Source of the DNA: Gordonia liuliyuniae
GTDB taxonomy: Bacteria > Actinomycetota > Actinomycetes > Mycobacteriales > Mycobacteriaceae
Direction of reading: 5' to 3'
Assembly (NCBI RefSeq): GCF_021739025.1
Contig: NZ_JAKKOT010000005.1
Coordinates: forward strand, 434,001 to 498,000
Length of the DNA stretch: 64,000 bases
How positions within the stretch are numbered: position 1 is the stretch's first letter; each line of letters starts with the position of its first letter. The notes under the pieces were generated by a model. That model had not been told where the DNA came from. It ran no database searches and was given only the letters and a program-made list of their open reading frames with translations. Made by a program: the position numbers and the translations under genes. Of the stretch, positions 8,410-17,465 are shown one piece after another.

Positions 8410-9429
8410 TCAGCGCCACCCCAGCCCGGGTGCGACGTGCTGGAGGATCCCGTCGATCACGTGCGCGTTGTAGTCCACGCCGAGCTGGTTCGGCACAGTG
8501 AGCAGGAGGGTGTCCGCCGCCGCGATCGCCTCGTCGTCACGCAGCTGCTCGATGAGTCGATCCGGTTCGTCGGCGTACGACCGGCCGAATCGCGCACTGC
8601 CGCCGTCGATGTGACCGACCTGGTCCCGATCGTCGCCGCGGCCGCCGAAGTATGCGCGGTCCATGTCGTCGAGCAACGGGAAGATGCTGCGGCTCACCGA
8701 GACTCGGGGCTCATGGTCGAACCCGTGCTTGGCCCACTCGTCACGGAAGCGCTGGATCTGTTCGGCTTGCAAACGGTGGAACGGCACCCCGGTGTCTTCG
8801 GTCAACAAGGTCGACGACATCAGGTTCATCCCCTGCCGGGCGGTCCACTCGGCCGTCGCCCGCGATCCCGCACCCCACCAGATGCGCTCGCGCAGGCCGT
8901 CCGAGTGCGGTTCCACGCGCAGCAGTCCGGGCGGGTTCGGGAACATGGGCTGCGGATTCGGCTGCGCGAAGCCCTCACCCTCGAGGACCTTCAAGAAGAC
9001 GTCGGTGTGCTTGCGCGCCATGTCGGCGTCGGACTCCGTGTCGTCCGGCACGTATCCGAAGTACTTGTAGCCGTCGATCACCTGCTCCGGTGATCCCCGC
9101 GAGATGCCGAGCTGCAGCCTGCCGTCCGAGATGAGATCGGCCGCACCTGCGTCTTCGGCCATGTACAGCGGGTTCTCGTACCGCATGTCGATGACGCCGG
9201 TACCGATCTCGATGCTGTTCGTCTTCGCGCCGATCGCGGCCAGCAGAGGGAACGGCGAGCCGAGTTGCCGCGCGAAGTGGTGAACACGGAGGTAGGCGCC
9301 GTCGGCGCCGAGTTCTTCGGCGGCGACCGCGAGGTCGATCGACTGGTGGAGGACGTCGGCCGCGGTCCGAGCCTGTGAGCCCGGCGCGTCCGACCAATGT
9401 CCGAACGACAGGAATCCGATCTTCTTCAT
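8410..9429 (-). CDS. LLM-class (luciferase-like) flavin-dependent oxidoreductase
   Basis: This 339-residue TIM-barrel flavoprotein begins MKKIGFLSFGHW. It shows luciferase-like family features: ELGADGAYLRVHHFARQLGSP near residue 45, an IEIGTGVIDMRYENP strand near 75, DLISDGRLQLGISRGSPEQV near 100 and WWGAGSRATAEWTARQG near 185. Relatives are FMN- or F420-dependent monooxygenases or reductases; the substrate cannot be inferred. It heads a three-gene operon with a hypothetical protein and a GNAT acetyltransferase. Confidence 0.85.
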   Translation of the reverse strand: MKKIGFLSFGHWSDAPGSQARTAADVLHQSIDLAVAAEELGADGAYLRVHHFARQLGSPFPLLAAIGAKTNSIEIGTGVIDMRYENPLYMAEDAGAADLISDGRLQLGISRGSPEQVIDGYKYFGYVPDDTESDADMARKHTDVFLKVLEGEGFAQPNPQPMFPNPPGLLRVEPHSDGLRERIWWGAGSRATAEWTARQGMNLMSSTLLTEDTGVPFHRLQAEQIQRFRDEWAKHGFDHEPRVSVSRSIFPLLDDMDRAYFGGRGDDRDQVGHIDGGSARFGRSYADEPDRLIEQLRDDEAIAAADTLLLTVPNQLGVDYNAHVIDGILQHVAPGLGWR

Positions 9430-9639
9430 ATCGACCGTAACCGTACCGCGGTCCGCTTATATTCCCAACCAGCAGAGGTCATCCGTGCGCACCTCCCCGT
9501 CACCAGCCAGGCGCGCCATCACATCACGCCGTCCGCGCTCGGCATGCGAGTCGACGTCGGCGAACACCGACTCCAGAAGTTCGAGTTGAGCGCGCGCGCC
9601 CGAGATCGTACTCGGCGAGGATCTGGTCCGACAGGTTCC

Positions 9640-10247
9640 GGAGTGTTCTCGCAGCTTATCGAAGGTCTCCGACCGTCGCCGATCCGTGCGATCCTCGACG
9701 TGATCGACCGGCCCGGCATGATCTCGTTCGCCGGCGGTCTCCCCGCGACCGACACCCTCCCGCAACTCTCTGGCGTCGTGCCGGCGTCGACCCTCCAGTA
9801 CGGCCCGACGGAAGGCGAACCCGAACTGCGGGCGGCGGTGTCCCGGCAACTGCGCGGACTGGGCGTGGACGCTCCCCCGGATCGCGTCATGATCCTCAGC
9901 GGGTGCTGTTCGAAGACGACCCTTACCGCGATCTCGTCTACGACACCTGCGACCGCACGCCGATCGCGGCCCGGATGGGCGGCGGTTCATGGATCTACCA
10001 GGGCTCGTTCTCCAAGACGTTCGCGCCGGGACTGCGCCTCGGGTTCATCGCGGCGTCCGATGACCTCTTCGACAGACTCGTCATGGTCAAGCAGGCGACA
10101 GACCTGCACACCTCCCGGCTGTCGCAGCACATCGTGCTCGACGCGGTCACCGATCCGGGGTGGGGAGCGCGCCTGGACTTCAGCCACGCCGACACAGACC
10201 AGGCGGACCGCGGCCTCGGGATCCTCGCGGACCTCCTGCGTTCCTGA
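9640..10247 (+). pseudogene. Decayed PLP-dependent aminotransferase (2-aminoadipate transaminase type)
   Basis: Pieces of a fold-type I aminotransferase lie in two frames. The first (9640-9903) encodes the N-terminal region LRPSPIRAIL, ISFAGGLPA and LQYGPTEGEPELR, ending at RVMILSG. The second frame picks up at 9903 with LFEDDPYRDLVY and the cofactor-lysine segment GSFSKTFAPGLRLGF, then jumps to a C-terminal end (RLDFSHADTDQADRGLGIL). A normal enzyme is about 400 residues, so about 100 residues are missing at 9901-9903 with a frame change, and another stretch is missing near 10175. It lies between the LLM gene and a SulP transporter and is almost certainly non-functional. Confidence 0.75.
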
Positions 10248-10320
10248 CACGAAGGTTGCACGACCATCGGGGTATCGTTTCCCCGGTTGTAGAGCCATCG
10301 ACCGTCAGGAGTAGCCCGCA

Positions 10321-11820
10321 GTGCAGGCACCGGCGTCCCGCCTCGTCGACGGACCAGTCATCACCGCGCTGCGGAGTCCTCGCCTCCTGACACGGGAGAC
10401 GCTGGCCGGTGTGGTGACCGCGCTCGCGTTGATCCCCGAAGCGATCTCGTTCTCGATCGCCGCAGGCGTCGACCCGCGGATGGGGTTGTTCGCGTCCTTC
10501 ACGATGGCGGTGTCGATCTCCATCGTCGGCGGACGTCCCGCCATGATCTCGGGCGCCGCCGGATCCACCGCACTCGTGATCGCGCCCGTCGTCCGCGATC
10601 ACGGCATCGACTACCTGTTGGCGACCGTCATTCTCGCGGGTGTCCTGCAAATCGTGTTCAGCGTGTGCGGGGTCGCGAAACTGATGCGGTTCATTCCGCG
10701 CAGTGTGATGGTCGGCTTCGTCAACGCTCTCGCCATTCTGATCTTCTCCGCGCAGGTCCAGCACATGCTGAATGTTCCGTGGATGGTGTATCCGATGATC
10801 GCGGCCGGACTCGCCATCATCGTCGGGCTGCCGAGACTCACCACCGTCGTGCCGTCGCCGCTCATCGCGATCATCGTGTTGACGGCCGTCGCGATGGCCT
10901 TCGGCGTGGGCGTGCCAACAGTCGGCGACGAGGGCGAGCTCCCCAGTTCCCTACCGCAGTGGTTGATCCCCGACGTCCCGTTCGACCTCCAGACGTTGCA
11001 GATCATCGCCCCGTACGCGGTCGGCATGGCGCTCGTCGGGCTGCTCGAGTCACTGATGACCGCGAAACTGGTCGACGACATCACCGACACCCACTCGAAC
11101 AAGACTCGTGAAGCCTGGGGCCAGGGTGTCGCGAATGTTGTCACCGGCTTCTTCGGCGGGATCGGCGGCTGCGCCATGATCGGCCAGACGATGGTCAACG
11201 TGAAGACGGCGGGCGCGCGCACCCGCATCTCGACGTTCCTGACCGGTGTGGCGCTGCTGGTGCTCGTCGTCGGGTTGGGCGACATCGTCGGGCAGATCCC
11301 GATGGCTGCGCTCGTCGCCGTCATGATCATGGTCTCGGCGACCACGTTCAACTGGCACAGCATCCGTCTGTCCACCCTCCGCCGGATGCCGAAGAGCGAG
11401 ACGGCCGTCATGGTGATCGCCGTCGTCGCGACCGTCGTCACCAGCAACCTCGCGATCGGCGTCATCTCGGGCGTCGTCGTCGCGACTCTGCTGTTCGTGC
11501 GGCGAGTCGCCCACTTCACCGAGGTCACGCACGCCGACAGTGTCCACGACGGCCACACCGTCCGGACCTACCATGTGCGCGGCGAACTGTTCTTCGCCTC
11601 CAGTAACGACCTCGTCTACCAGTTCGACTACGTCGACGATCCCGAACGCATCGTCATCGATCTCGCCGACACACATGTGTGGGACGCATCGACGGTCGCC
11701 GCGCTCGACGCCATCGAGGCGAAGTACCACGCCAAGGGCAAGCAGGTGGAGATCGTCGGATTGAACCAGCCGTCCGCCGAACGCCGCGACCGCCTGTCCG
11801 GCCAGTTAGGCGAAGGCTGA
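10321..11820 (+). CDS. SulP-family anion transporter with C-terminal STAS domain
   Basis: The 499-residue product has about ten to twelve membrane segments over residues 20-395 and a cytoplasmic STAS domain at about 400-490. The SulP start is visible as LAGVVTALALIPEAISFSIAAGVDP, along with GGRPAMISGAAGSTAL; the STAS domain carries ERIVIDLADTHVWDASTVAAL. SulP proteins move sulfate, bicarbonate or other anions; the substrate is not evident here. The GTG start is preceded by AGGAG about ten bases upstream. The gene is convergent with the kinase gene, leaving only four bases between stops. Confidence 0.88.
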   Translation: MQAPASRLVDGPVITALRSPRLLTRETLAGVVTALALIPEAISFSIAAGVDPRMGLFASFTMAVSISIVGGRPAMISGAAGSTALVIAPVVRDHGIDYLLATVILAGVLQIVFSVCGVAKLMRFIPRSVMVGFVNALAILIFSAQVQHMLNVPWMVYPMIAAGLAIIVGLPRLTTVVPSPLIAIIVLTAVAMAFGVGVPTVGDEGELPSSLPQWLIPDVPFDLQTLQIIAPYAVGMALVGLLESLMTAKLVDDITDTHSNKTREAWGQGVANVVTGFFGGIGGCAMIGQTMVNVKTAGARTRISTFLTGVALLVLVVGLGDIVGQIPMAALVAVMIMVSATTFNWHSIRLSTLRRMPKSETAVMVIAVVATVVTSNLAIGVISGVVVATLLFVRRVAHFTEVTHADSVHDGHTVRTYHVRGELFFASSNDLVYQFDYVDDPERIVIDLADTHVWDASTVAALDAIEAKYHAKGKQVEIVGLNQPSAERRDRLSGQLGEG

Positions 11821-11824
11821 ACCC

Positions 11825-12616
11825 CTACGTTCCTTGCCGGACCGCGTCGAACGGGAGGTTGCCGCTCACCCGGGCTTCGATCGCCGCCCTGGTGAACTCT
11901 TTGGCACGACGGGCAGCGTCGAGGACACCCGCGCCCTTCGCGAGTTCGGCGGTGAGGGCCGCAGCCAGCGTGCAGCCTGCGCCGGAGACCCGTTCGCCAC
12001 CGATCTTCGGTGCGCGCAGCACGGTCACATCCTGACCGTCGAACAGAACGTCGACCGCCTCGTCGCCCGGTAGTTCGACCCCGCCTTTGGCCAGCACGTA
12101 CCGGGGTCCGTGCTCGGCGATCCGTCGCGCGGCTTCAGCGAGTTGGTCGACGGTGGTGATCTCGTCCATCCCCGACAGGGTCTGCGACTCGAACAGGTTC
12201 GGGGTGACGACGGTAGCGTGCGGCAGCACTTTCGCCCGCAACGCTTGATCGGTGTCGAGCGCCGCACCGGGCTCCTGCCCCTTACAGATCAGCACCGGGT
12301 CGAGGACCACGTGCCGCCAGGGCTGCGCCGCCAACGCATCGGCCACGACATCAATGGTGGCGGGTGTGCCGAGCATTCCGATCTTGACGACGTCGAGATC
12401 GTATGCGCTCGTCGCTGCCTCGATCTGGTCGGCGATGACGGCCGGTTCGATCGGCACGAACCGGTGACCCCACCCGTTCTTCGGATCGAACGACACGATG
12501 CACGTGATGGTGCCGAGTCCGAACGCGCCCAGCGTCTGGAAGGTCTTGAGGTCGGTCTGGATACCGGCGCCGCCGGTCGCTTCCGAGCCGGCGATCACAT
12601 ATGCGAAGTCAACCAC
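11825..12616 (-). CDS. pdxK: Pyridoxal kinase / hydroxymethylpyrimidine kinase family protein
   Basis: This 263-residue ribokinase-fold enzyme has AYVIAGSEATGGAGIQTDLK at the N-terminus, DVVKIGMLGTP near residue 78, TPNLFESQTL near 140 and the anion-hole/catalytic motif GERVSGAGCTLAAALTAELA near 220. The pattern fits the ThiD/PdxK group that phosphorylates pyridoxal or HMP; ADFDPKNGWG-like wording here (SFDPKNGWGHRF) points to the PdxK-like subgroup. GTG at 12614-12616 is chosen: it overlaps the end of the upstream SnoaL-like gene by eight bases and has a GAGGG site in that gene, suggesting coupled translation. The longer frame would add 13 unrelated residues. Confidence 0.75.
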   Translation of the reverse strand: MVDFAYVIAGSEATGGAGIQTDLKTFQTLGAFGLGTITCIVSFDPKNGWGHRFVPIEPAVIADQIEAATSAYDLDVVKIGMLGTPATIDVVADALAAQPWRHVVLDPVLICKGQEPGAALDTDQALRAKVLPHATVVTPNLFESQTLSGMDEITTVDQLAEAARRIAEHGPRYVLAKGGVELPGDEAVDVLFDGQDVTVLRAPKIGGERVSGAGCTLAAALTAELAKGAGVLDAARRAKEFTRAAIEARVSGNLPFDAVRQGT

Positions 12617-13109
12617 GGTTATCGAAAATACCCTCTTCGAGCACCACGTCGTCACTCAGCGGCCTCGTGATCGACCACCGCTGCGTGAATCGGCACACCG
12701 ACATGCGCCACGCGCCGTCGGAGAAGCGGTACTCGTCGTCGTATTCTCCGATGCTCACGGTCTCGGTCCGCTCGATCGTGTTCACCTGACGGAACCGCAA
12801 CGACCAGCGGCCGACCGCGGTGTCGTGCGCCGTCAACTCGATCATCGGGTGCGTGCCGTGGTGCATGTCGAGCACCGCGTACCGCCCGTCGACTTTGCGG
12901 CACGCGATGGTGCGGAAGATGTCCACCATCGGCTTCACGTCATCGAATCTGCCGAGGGGCCCGTAGTCGATCACCGCACCGTCGGCGATGAACGACGCCG
13001 CGAACCCGTCCGGGTCTTTGGCGTCGCAGGCTCGCCAGTAGCCGTGTTTGAGGCTCTTGATCGACTCGATCGCCTCGAGTGCTGCGATCCGGTCGTCGTT
13101 GGTCAGCAT
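12609..13109 (-). CDS. SnoaL-like (NTF2-fold) protein
   Basis: The 166-residue protein has the shape of a SnoaL_4/NTF2-like alpha+beta barrel: an N-terminal helix (DDRIAALEAIESIKSLKHGY), then WRACDAKDPDGFAASF and a GAVIDYGPLGRFDD turn, then beta strands rich in His, Tyr and Trp. Family members include cyclases, dehydratases and proteins of unknown role. ATG at 13107-13109 is chosen over an upstream extension with atypical residues. It overlaps the following pyridoxal kinase-like gene by eight bases. Confidence 0.75.
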   Translation of the reverse strand: MLTNDDRIAALEAIESIKSLKHGYWRACDAKDPDGFAASFIADGAVIDYGPLGRFDDVKPMVDIFRTIACRKVDGRYAVLDMHHGTHPMIELTAHDTAVGRWSLRFRQVNTIERTETVSIGEYDDEYRFSDGAWRMSVCRFTQRWSITRPLSDDVVLEEGIFDNRG

Positions 13110-13258
13110 GCCTCCCGTTCTACACGGCCGCGGTGGGCGTGACGCGGACGGGACCCGTGAGCGCCATAGGCTGAACTCGGCGACAATTCTCGCCTGGTCC
13201 GATAGGTTCACGAAATGGCCACCGCACACACGCCGGAGCGCGTCGAAAGTCGCCGGGC

Positions 13259-14593
13259 GTGACGTCGCAACGCACCGCCGGTCGGCTCAGTCGCCGCATC
13301 GTCGCAGGTTACGCGGCCGGCAGCGTCGGGACGGGCGGCTTCGGGGTCCTGCCTGGGCTGGTTCTCGCGTACTACCTCACCGACACCCTCGGGGTCGCCG
13401 CCCTCGTCGCGTCGATCGTCGTCGTGGTTCCCAAAGCGGTCGACGTCGTCGTCAACCCGGTCATCGGTGCGATCAGCGACCGCCATGCTGCGACGGCGGG
13501 CACCCGCACCGGGTTGATGTGGTTCGGTGCGGCCGCACTCGTGCCGACGTTCGTTCTGACGTTCGCGACTCCGACCGGATTCGGCCCCGCGGCCTCGGCC
13601 GTCTGGGTCCTGCTGTTCTTCACCGCGGGAGCGATCGCGTACGCATGCTTCCAGGTCCCGTACATCGCGTTGCCAGCCGAACTCACCGACGGGTACGACG
13701 AGCGGACCCGCCTCATCTCGGTCCGTATCGCGGTGTTGGCGTTGACGATCCTCATCGTCGGTGCGGGGGCGCCCGCGATCCGGGACGCATTGGGCGGCGG
13801 AGCCGTCGGATACCTGGTCATGGCGGCCGCGGCCGCGACCCTCATCGCGGCAGGGATGGTCGCCGCCACCTCGTTCGCGGCGACCGGTACTCGCGCGCGA
13901 TCCGTCGTCGACGATGCTCGCGTCCACCACCGCGACGCGTTCACCGCGGTGCGCGAGAACGCCCACTACCGGATCCTCCTGACGGTCTTCGTCGTGCAGG
14001 CGTTGGCGAGCGCGGTGATGCTCGCGGGCGCGCAGTATATGGCGACGTACGTACTGGACGACTCGGCCGCGTTGACCTACCTGTTCGCGGCGCTCGTCGG
14101 GCCCGCGCTCCTCGTGATGCCGGTGTGGGTCCGGGTCGGCGCCCGTTACGGCAAACGTGTCGCGTTGATCGTCGCGTCGCTGCTGTTCGGTGTCGCCGCG
14201 CTCGGGCTGGCCGGAGCGATGACCGCGCCGGGGCCGTGGATCTTCGGGCTGGTCGCTGTCGCCGGAATCGGCTATGCGGGCATGCAGACGTTCCCGCTCG
14301 CGATGCTCCCCGATGTGATCGACGAGGTGTCCACCGCGCGCGGTCGCGACCAGGGCGGCGCGCTGTCGGGACTGTGGACCGCGGGCGAGACGCTGGGGCT
14401 GGCGCTCGGTCCCGGTGCATATCTGCTCGTGCTCGCGGTGACCGGTTTCGTCTCGTCGACCGGCGACGAGACGCACACCCAGACCGACACGGCCGTCGCC
14501 GGCGTCGCAGGCGGATTCTCGCTCCTGCCCGCAGTCCTGGTCGCGGTCAGCATCGTCGTACTCCTGCGCTACGAAAGGACACCGAACCGGTGA
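13259..14593 (+). CDS. MFS transporter of the GPH (melibiose-type) cation symporter family
   Basis: The 444-residue product has about twelve membrane helices and the GPH layout: GGFGVLPGLVLAYYLTDTLG at the first helices, PKAVDVVVNPVIGAISDRH with the cation-site aspartates near residue 65, and PYIALPAELTDGYDERTRL near 140. The substrate is unknown. Its GTG start overlaps the TGA of a 15-codon upstream frame (13215-13262), and its own stop overlaps the next gene as GTGA, so it is co-translated with the PLP enzyme downstream. That link suggests the transporter handles a substrate or product of the lyase; this is inference. Confidence 0.8.
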   Translation: MTSQRTAGRLSRRIVAGYAAGSVGTGGFGVLPGLVLAYYLTDTLGVAALVASIVVVVPKAVDVVVNPVIGAISDRHAATAGTRTGLMWFGAAALVPTFVLTFATPTGFGPAASAVWVLLFFTAGAIAYACFQVPYIALPAELTDGYDERTRLISVRIAVLALTILIVGAGAPAIRDALGGGAVGYLVMAAAAATLIAAGMVAATSFAATGTRARSVVDDARVHHRDAFTAVRENAHYRILLTVFVVQALASAVMLAGAQYMATYVLDDSAALTYLFAALVGPALLVMPVWVRVGARYGKRVALIVASLLFGVAALGLAGAMTAPGPWIFGLVAVAGIGYAGMQTFPLAMLPDVIDEVSTARGRDQGGALSGLWTAGETLGLALGPGAYLLVLAVTGFVSSTGDETHTQTDTAVAGVAGGFSLLPAVLVAVSIVVLLRYERTPNR

Positions 14594-16068
14594 ACACCCC
14601 CGAGGAGATAGTCGCCGAACTCCGACGTCTCCGGGCCACGGACGCCCCGACTCACGGTGGACGGATCCTCTCCTACGTTTACGATTCGGGTCTGGCGGCC
14701 GTCGACCGGCTCGCCGCCGACGCCGCAGCGCTCGTGCAGCCGGTCAACGGTCTGGACCCGACGACGTTCGGTTCGGTGGCAGCCATCGAACGCGACCTGA
14801 TCTCGTTCTCGCGCACTGCTTTCGGATCGTCGGACGCGGTCGGCTCGGTGACCTCCGGCGGAACCGAGAGTTGCGTTCTGGCGGTGTTGTCCGCGCGCGA
14901 ATACACGCGCACGCCCGCCGGAGCGGGCAATGTCGTCGTCCCCTCGACGGCTCACGCCGCGTTCGACAAGGCCGGGAAGCTTCTCGGAGTCACGGTGCGA
15001 CGCGTGCCGGTGGATCCGACCACCACGCGGGCCGACGTCGACGCGATGGCGGGTGCAATCGACGACGACACCATACTGCTGGTCGGGTCGGCTCCGAACT
15101 ATCCGACCGGAACACTCGACCCGATCGTCGAACTCGGAGATCTAGCCCTACGACGAGGGGTCGGCCTCCACGTCGACGCGTGCCTCGGCGGACTCGCCCT
15201 GGCTTGGTGGCCGACGCCGCTGCCCGACTGGGACCTCACGGCACCCGGCGTCACGAGTCTGTCCGCCGACTTCCATAAGTACGGCTACGCACCGAAGGGC
15301 GCGTCCGTACTCCTGCACACCGACCGCGACCGACATCGCGCCGCCTTCTTCGCGACCACCGACTGGCCGGGGTATCCGGTGGTCAGCCCCACCCTTCTCG
15401 GATCGAAGTCGGCGGCGGGCGCGACCGCCGCGTGGGCCATCACGCGGTACCTCGGCGCGGCCGGGTTCACCCGGCTCGTCGCCGACATCGCGGCCACTGC
15501 CGGGCGGCTGGTTGACGTCGTCGGCGGCATCGACGGGCTGCGTGTCGTCGGCGATCCGACGGGACCGGTGTTCGCCGTCGCGGCCGACCCCGACGCGGCG
15601 ACGCCGATCGATCCGCACCGCTGGGCCGACGAGGTGGCCGCACGCGGATTCACGTTGCAACCGCAGCCGGCGTATGTGCAGGCCGACGGGTCGACGCTCG
15701 CCGCGAGCACCCACCTGACGATCACGCCCGTGACCTCGGCCGTCGTCGACGAGCTGTCGCACGCACTGCGCGACGGCGCGGACGCGGCACGCGGACTCGA
15801 ACGCTCGGTGGCGCCTGCCATGTTGCGGGAGCTCGCGGCCGCGTTCGACTCCGGAGCCGTGAGCGTCGACGACGCGCTGGCGCTCGACTCCGCCTCCACC
15901 GAAGCTGTTCTCGTCGGCGCGGGTATCGACCCGCACACCGATCCGTCCGACGCCGCGGGCTCGCTCGACCTGAGTGCGGTGATCGCCGCCATCGAGTCGC
16001 TGCCGAAGCTCGTCACTGCGAAGATGCTCGCCGAGTTCTTGGCCGCGTACTCGAATCCGGCCCCGTGA
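14590..16068 (+). CDS. PLP-dependent lyase/decarboxylase related to sphingosine-1-phosphate lyase
   Basis: The 492-residue product belongs to the group II decarboxylase/dienyl-lyase family. It has GSVTSGGTESCVLAVLSARE near residue 80, the cofactor-stacking STAHAAFDKAGKLLG, HVDACLGG with the Asp that contacts the pyridine nitrogen near 200, and SLSADFHKYGYAPKG, whose lysine should bind PLP near 235. This set is characteristic of sphinganine-1-phosphate aldolase-like and aromatic decarboxylase-like enzymes; the real substrate is unknown. A helical tail after residue 400 is unusual in the core family. Its GTG start overlaps the MFS transporter stop by four bases. Confidence 0.82.
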   Translation: MNTPEEIVAELRRLRATDAPTHGGRILSYVYDSGLAAVDRLAADAAALVQPVNGLDPTTFGSVAAIERDLISFSRTAFGSSDAVGSVTSGGTESCVLAVLSAREYTRTPAGAGNVVVPSTAHAAFDKAGKLLGVTVRRVPVDPTTTRADVDAMAGAIDDDTILLVGSAPNYPTGTLDPIVELGDLALRRGVGLHVDACLGGLALAWWPTPLPDWDLTAPGVTSLSADFHKYGYAPKGASVLLHTDRDRHRAAFFATTDWPGYPVVSPTLLGSKSAAGATAAWAITRYLGAAGFTRLVADIAATAGRLVDVVGGIDGLRVVGDPTGPVFAVAADPDAATPIDPHRWADEVAARGFTLQPQPAYVQADGSTLAASTHLTITPVTSAVVDELSHALRDGADAARGLERSVAPAMLRELAAAFDSGAVSVDDALALDSASTEAVLVGAGIDPHTDPSDAAGSLDLSAVIAAIESLPKLVTAKMLAEFLAAYSNPAP

Positions 16069-16109
16069 ACCTGCGACGACGGAGGGGGACAACGGAAGGG
16101 GGCCAGCAG

Positions 16110-16142
16110 AAGAGCCCGGCCACCGCTGGTGACCGGGCCCTT
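16110..16142. terminator. Hairpin terminator between convergent genes
   Basis: AAGAGCCCGGCCACC and GGTGACCGGGCCCTT flank a three-base loop and pair over about 15 positions with one or two mismatches. It lies between the convergent PLP lyase and acyl-CoA dehydrogenase genes, suitable for stopping transcription from either side. Confidence 0.75.
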
Positions 16143-16175
16143 CCCGTCAGTCGATGCGGCTCGACCGCCGACGTC

Positions 16176-17324
16176 TCACAACGAGCGCGAGATGATTTCC
16201 TTCATGATCTCGTTGGTGCCGCCGTAGATCAGCTGGACGCGGTTGTCGGCCCACAGGCGGGCGATCGGGTACTCGTTCATGTAGCCGTAGCCGCCGAACA
16301 GTTGGAGGCAGGTGTCGGCGACCTGCATGGCGCGATCGGTGGTCCACCACTTGGCCATCGCGACGGTCGGGATGTCGAGTTCGCCGCGCAGATGCTTCTC
16401 GATGCAGTCGTCGACGAACAGGCGTGCGATGTGTGCTTCGGTCGCGACCTCGGCCAGCTTGAACTTGGTGTTCTGGAACGCGAACACCGGCTTGCCGAAT
16501 GCGGTGCGCTCTTTGGTGTATTCGAGGGTCTTCTGCAGGGCGGTCTCCATACCCGCCACGGATGCGACGGCGATGATCAGTCGTTCCTGCGGCAGCTGTG
16601 TCATCAGCTGGATGAAGCCGAGGCCCTCTTGCTCACCGAGCAGGTTCGACTGCGGAACGCGCACACCGGCGAAGTTCAGTTCGGCGGTGTCCTGGCCGCG
16701 CATGCCGACCTTGTCGAGGATGCGGCCGCGGCTGAAACCGTCGCGGTCGGTCTCGACGAGGATCAGCGAGATCCCCTTGCCGCCTGCCGTCGGATCGGTC
16801 TTGGCGACGACGATCACGAGGTCTGCCTGGCCGCCGTTGGTGATGAACGTCTTGGAGCCGTCGATGACGTAGTCGTCGCCGTCCTTGATCGCTTTGGTCT
16901 TAACGCTCTGCAGGTCCGAGCCGGTGCCGGGCTCGGTCATGGCGATGGCGCCGACGACCTCACCGGAGGCCAGCTTCGGCAGCCACTTCTTCTTCAGGTC
17001 CTCGGAACCGTAGGCCAGGATGTAATGCGCGATGATCCCGTTGTGCAGGCTCTGGCCCCACGACGAGTCGACGACGCGGGCCTGTTCCTCGATCAGGACG
17101 GCCTCGTGGGCGAAGGTGCCGCCACCGCCGCCGTACTCCTCCGGGATCGACATGCAGAGGAGGCCGAGTTCGCCTGCCTTGCTCCAGAGATCGCGGTCGA
17201 CGTGGTGCTGGTCGATGTACCGCTCGGTGTTGGGGGCGATCTCCTTCTCACAGAAGGCACGCGCCATCTCACGCAGCGCGGTCAGATCCTCAGTTTCCCA
17301 GGAGGGACGAGCCATGGTGTGCAT
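16176..17324 (-). CDS. Acyl-CoA dehydrogenase
   Basis: This 382-residue flavoenzyme shows the full acyl-CoA dehydrogenase pattern: ALREMARAFCEKEIAPN at the N-terminus, GAIAMTEPGTGSDLQSVKTKA near residue 130, YVIDGSKTFITNGGQADLVIV near 155, ERTAFGKPVFAFQNTKFKLAE near 275, and the C-terminal QLFGGYGYMNEYPIARLWADN, with a conserved RVQLIYGGTNEIMKEI end. It would oxidise acyl-CoA to the 2-enoyl-CoA using FAD; the chain-length preference cannot be read. ATG at 17324 or a second ATG three codons later could be used. Flanking hairpins on both sides suggest a single-gene transcript. Confidence 0.92.
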   Translation of the reverse strand: MHTMARPSWETEDLTALREMARAFCEKEIAPNTERYIDQHHVDRDLWSKAGELGLLCMSIPEEYGGGGGTFAHEAVLIEEQARVVDSSWGQSLHNGIIAHYILAYGSEDLKKKWLPKLASGEVVGAIAMTEPGTGSDLQSVKTKAIKDGDDYVIDGSKTFITNGGQADLVIVVAKTDPTAGGKGISLILVETDRDGFSRGRILDKVGMRGQDTAELNFAGVRVPQSNLLGEQEGLGFIQLMTQLPQERLIIAVASVAGMETALQKTLEYTKERTAFGKPVFAFQNTKFKLAEVATEAHIARLFVDDCIEKHLRGELDIPTVAMAKWWTTDRAMQVADTCLQLFGGYGYMNEYPIARLWADNRVQLIYGGTNEIMKEIISRSL

Positions 17325-17376
17325 ACCAATCTTCAGTGATTTTTTCTATCGGAGGCGATACTAACACCAACCAATG

Positions 17377-17412
17377 GCAGGGTCCGGCCGAGAACACTCG
17401 GCCGGACCCTGC
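17377..17412. terminator. Perfect 16-bp hairpin terminator
   Basis: GCAGGGTCCGGCCGAG (17377-17392) and its exact reverse complement (17397-17412) enclose the loop AACA. It lies 54 bases after the stop of the L,D-transpeptidase gene on the minus strand and should end that transcript. Confidence 0.88.
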
Positions 17413-17465
17413 ATCATATGTTCACTTATGGCAGCCGAGGAATGTCCCGGCGCGCGTCTCCGTGG

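Noticed and set aside
9457..9650. Possible minus-strand gene remnant (ELLESVFADVDSHAERGRRD and following)
   Set aside because: The short stretch looks protein-like but needs a frameshift, has no start and no family I can name, so it is not listed as a feature.
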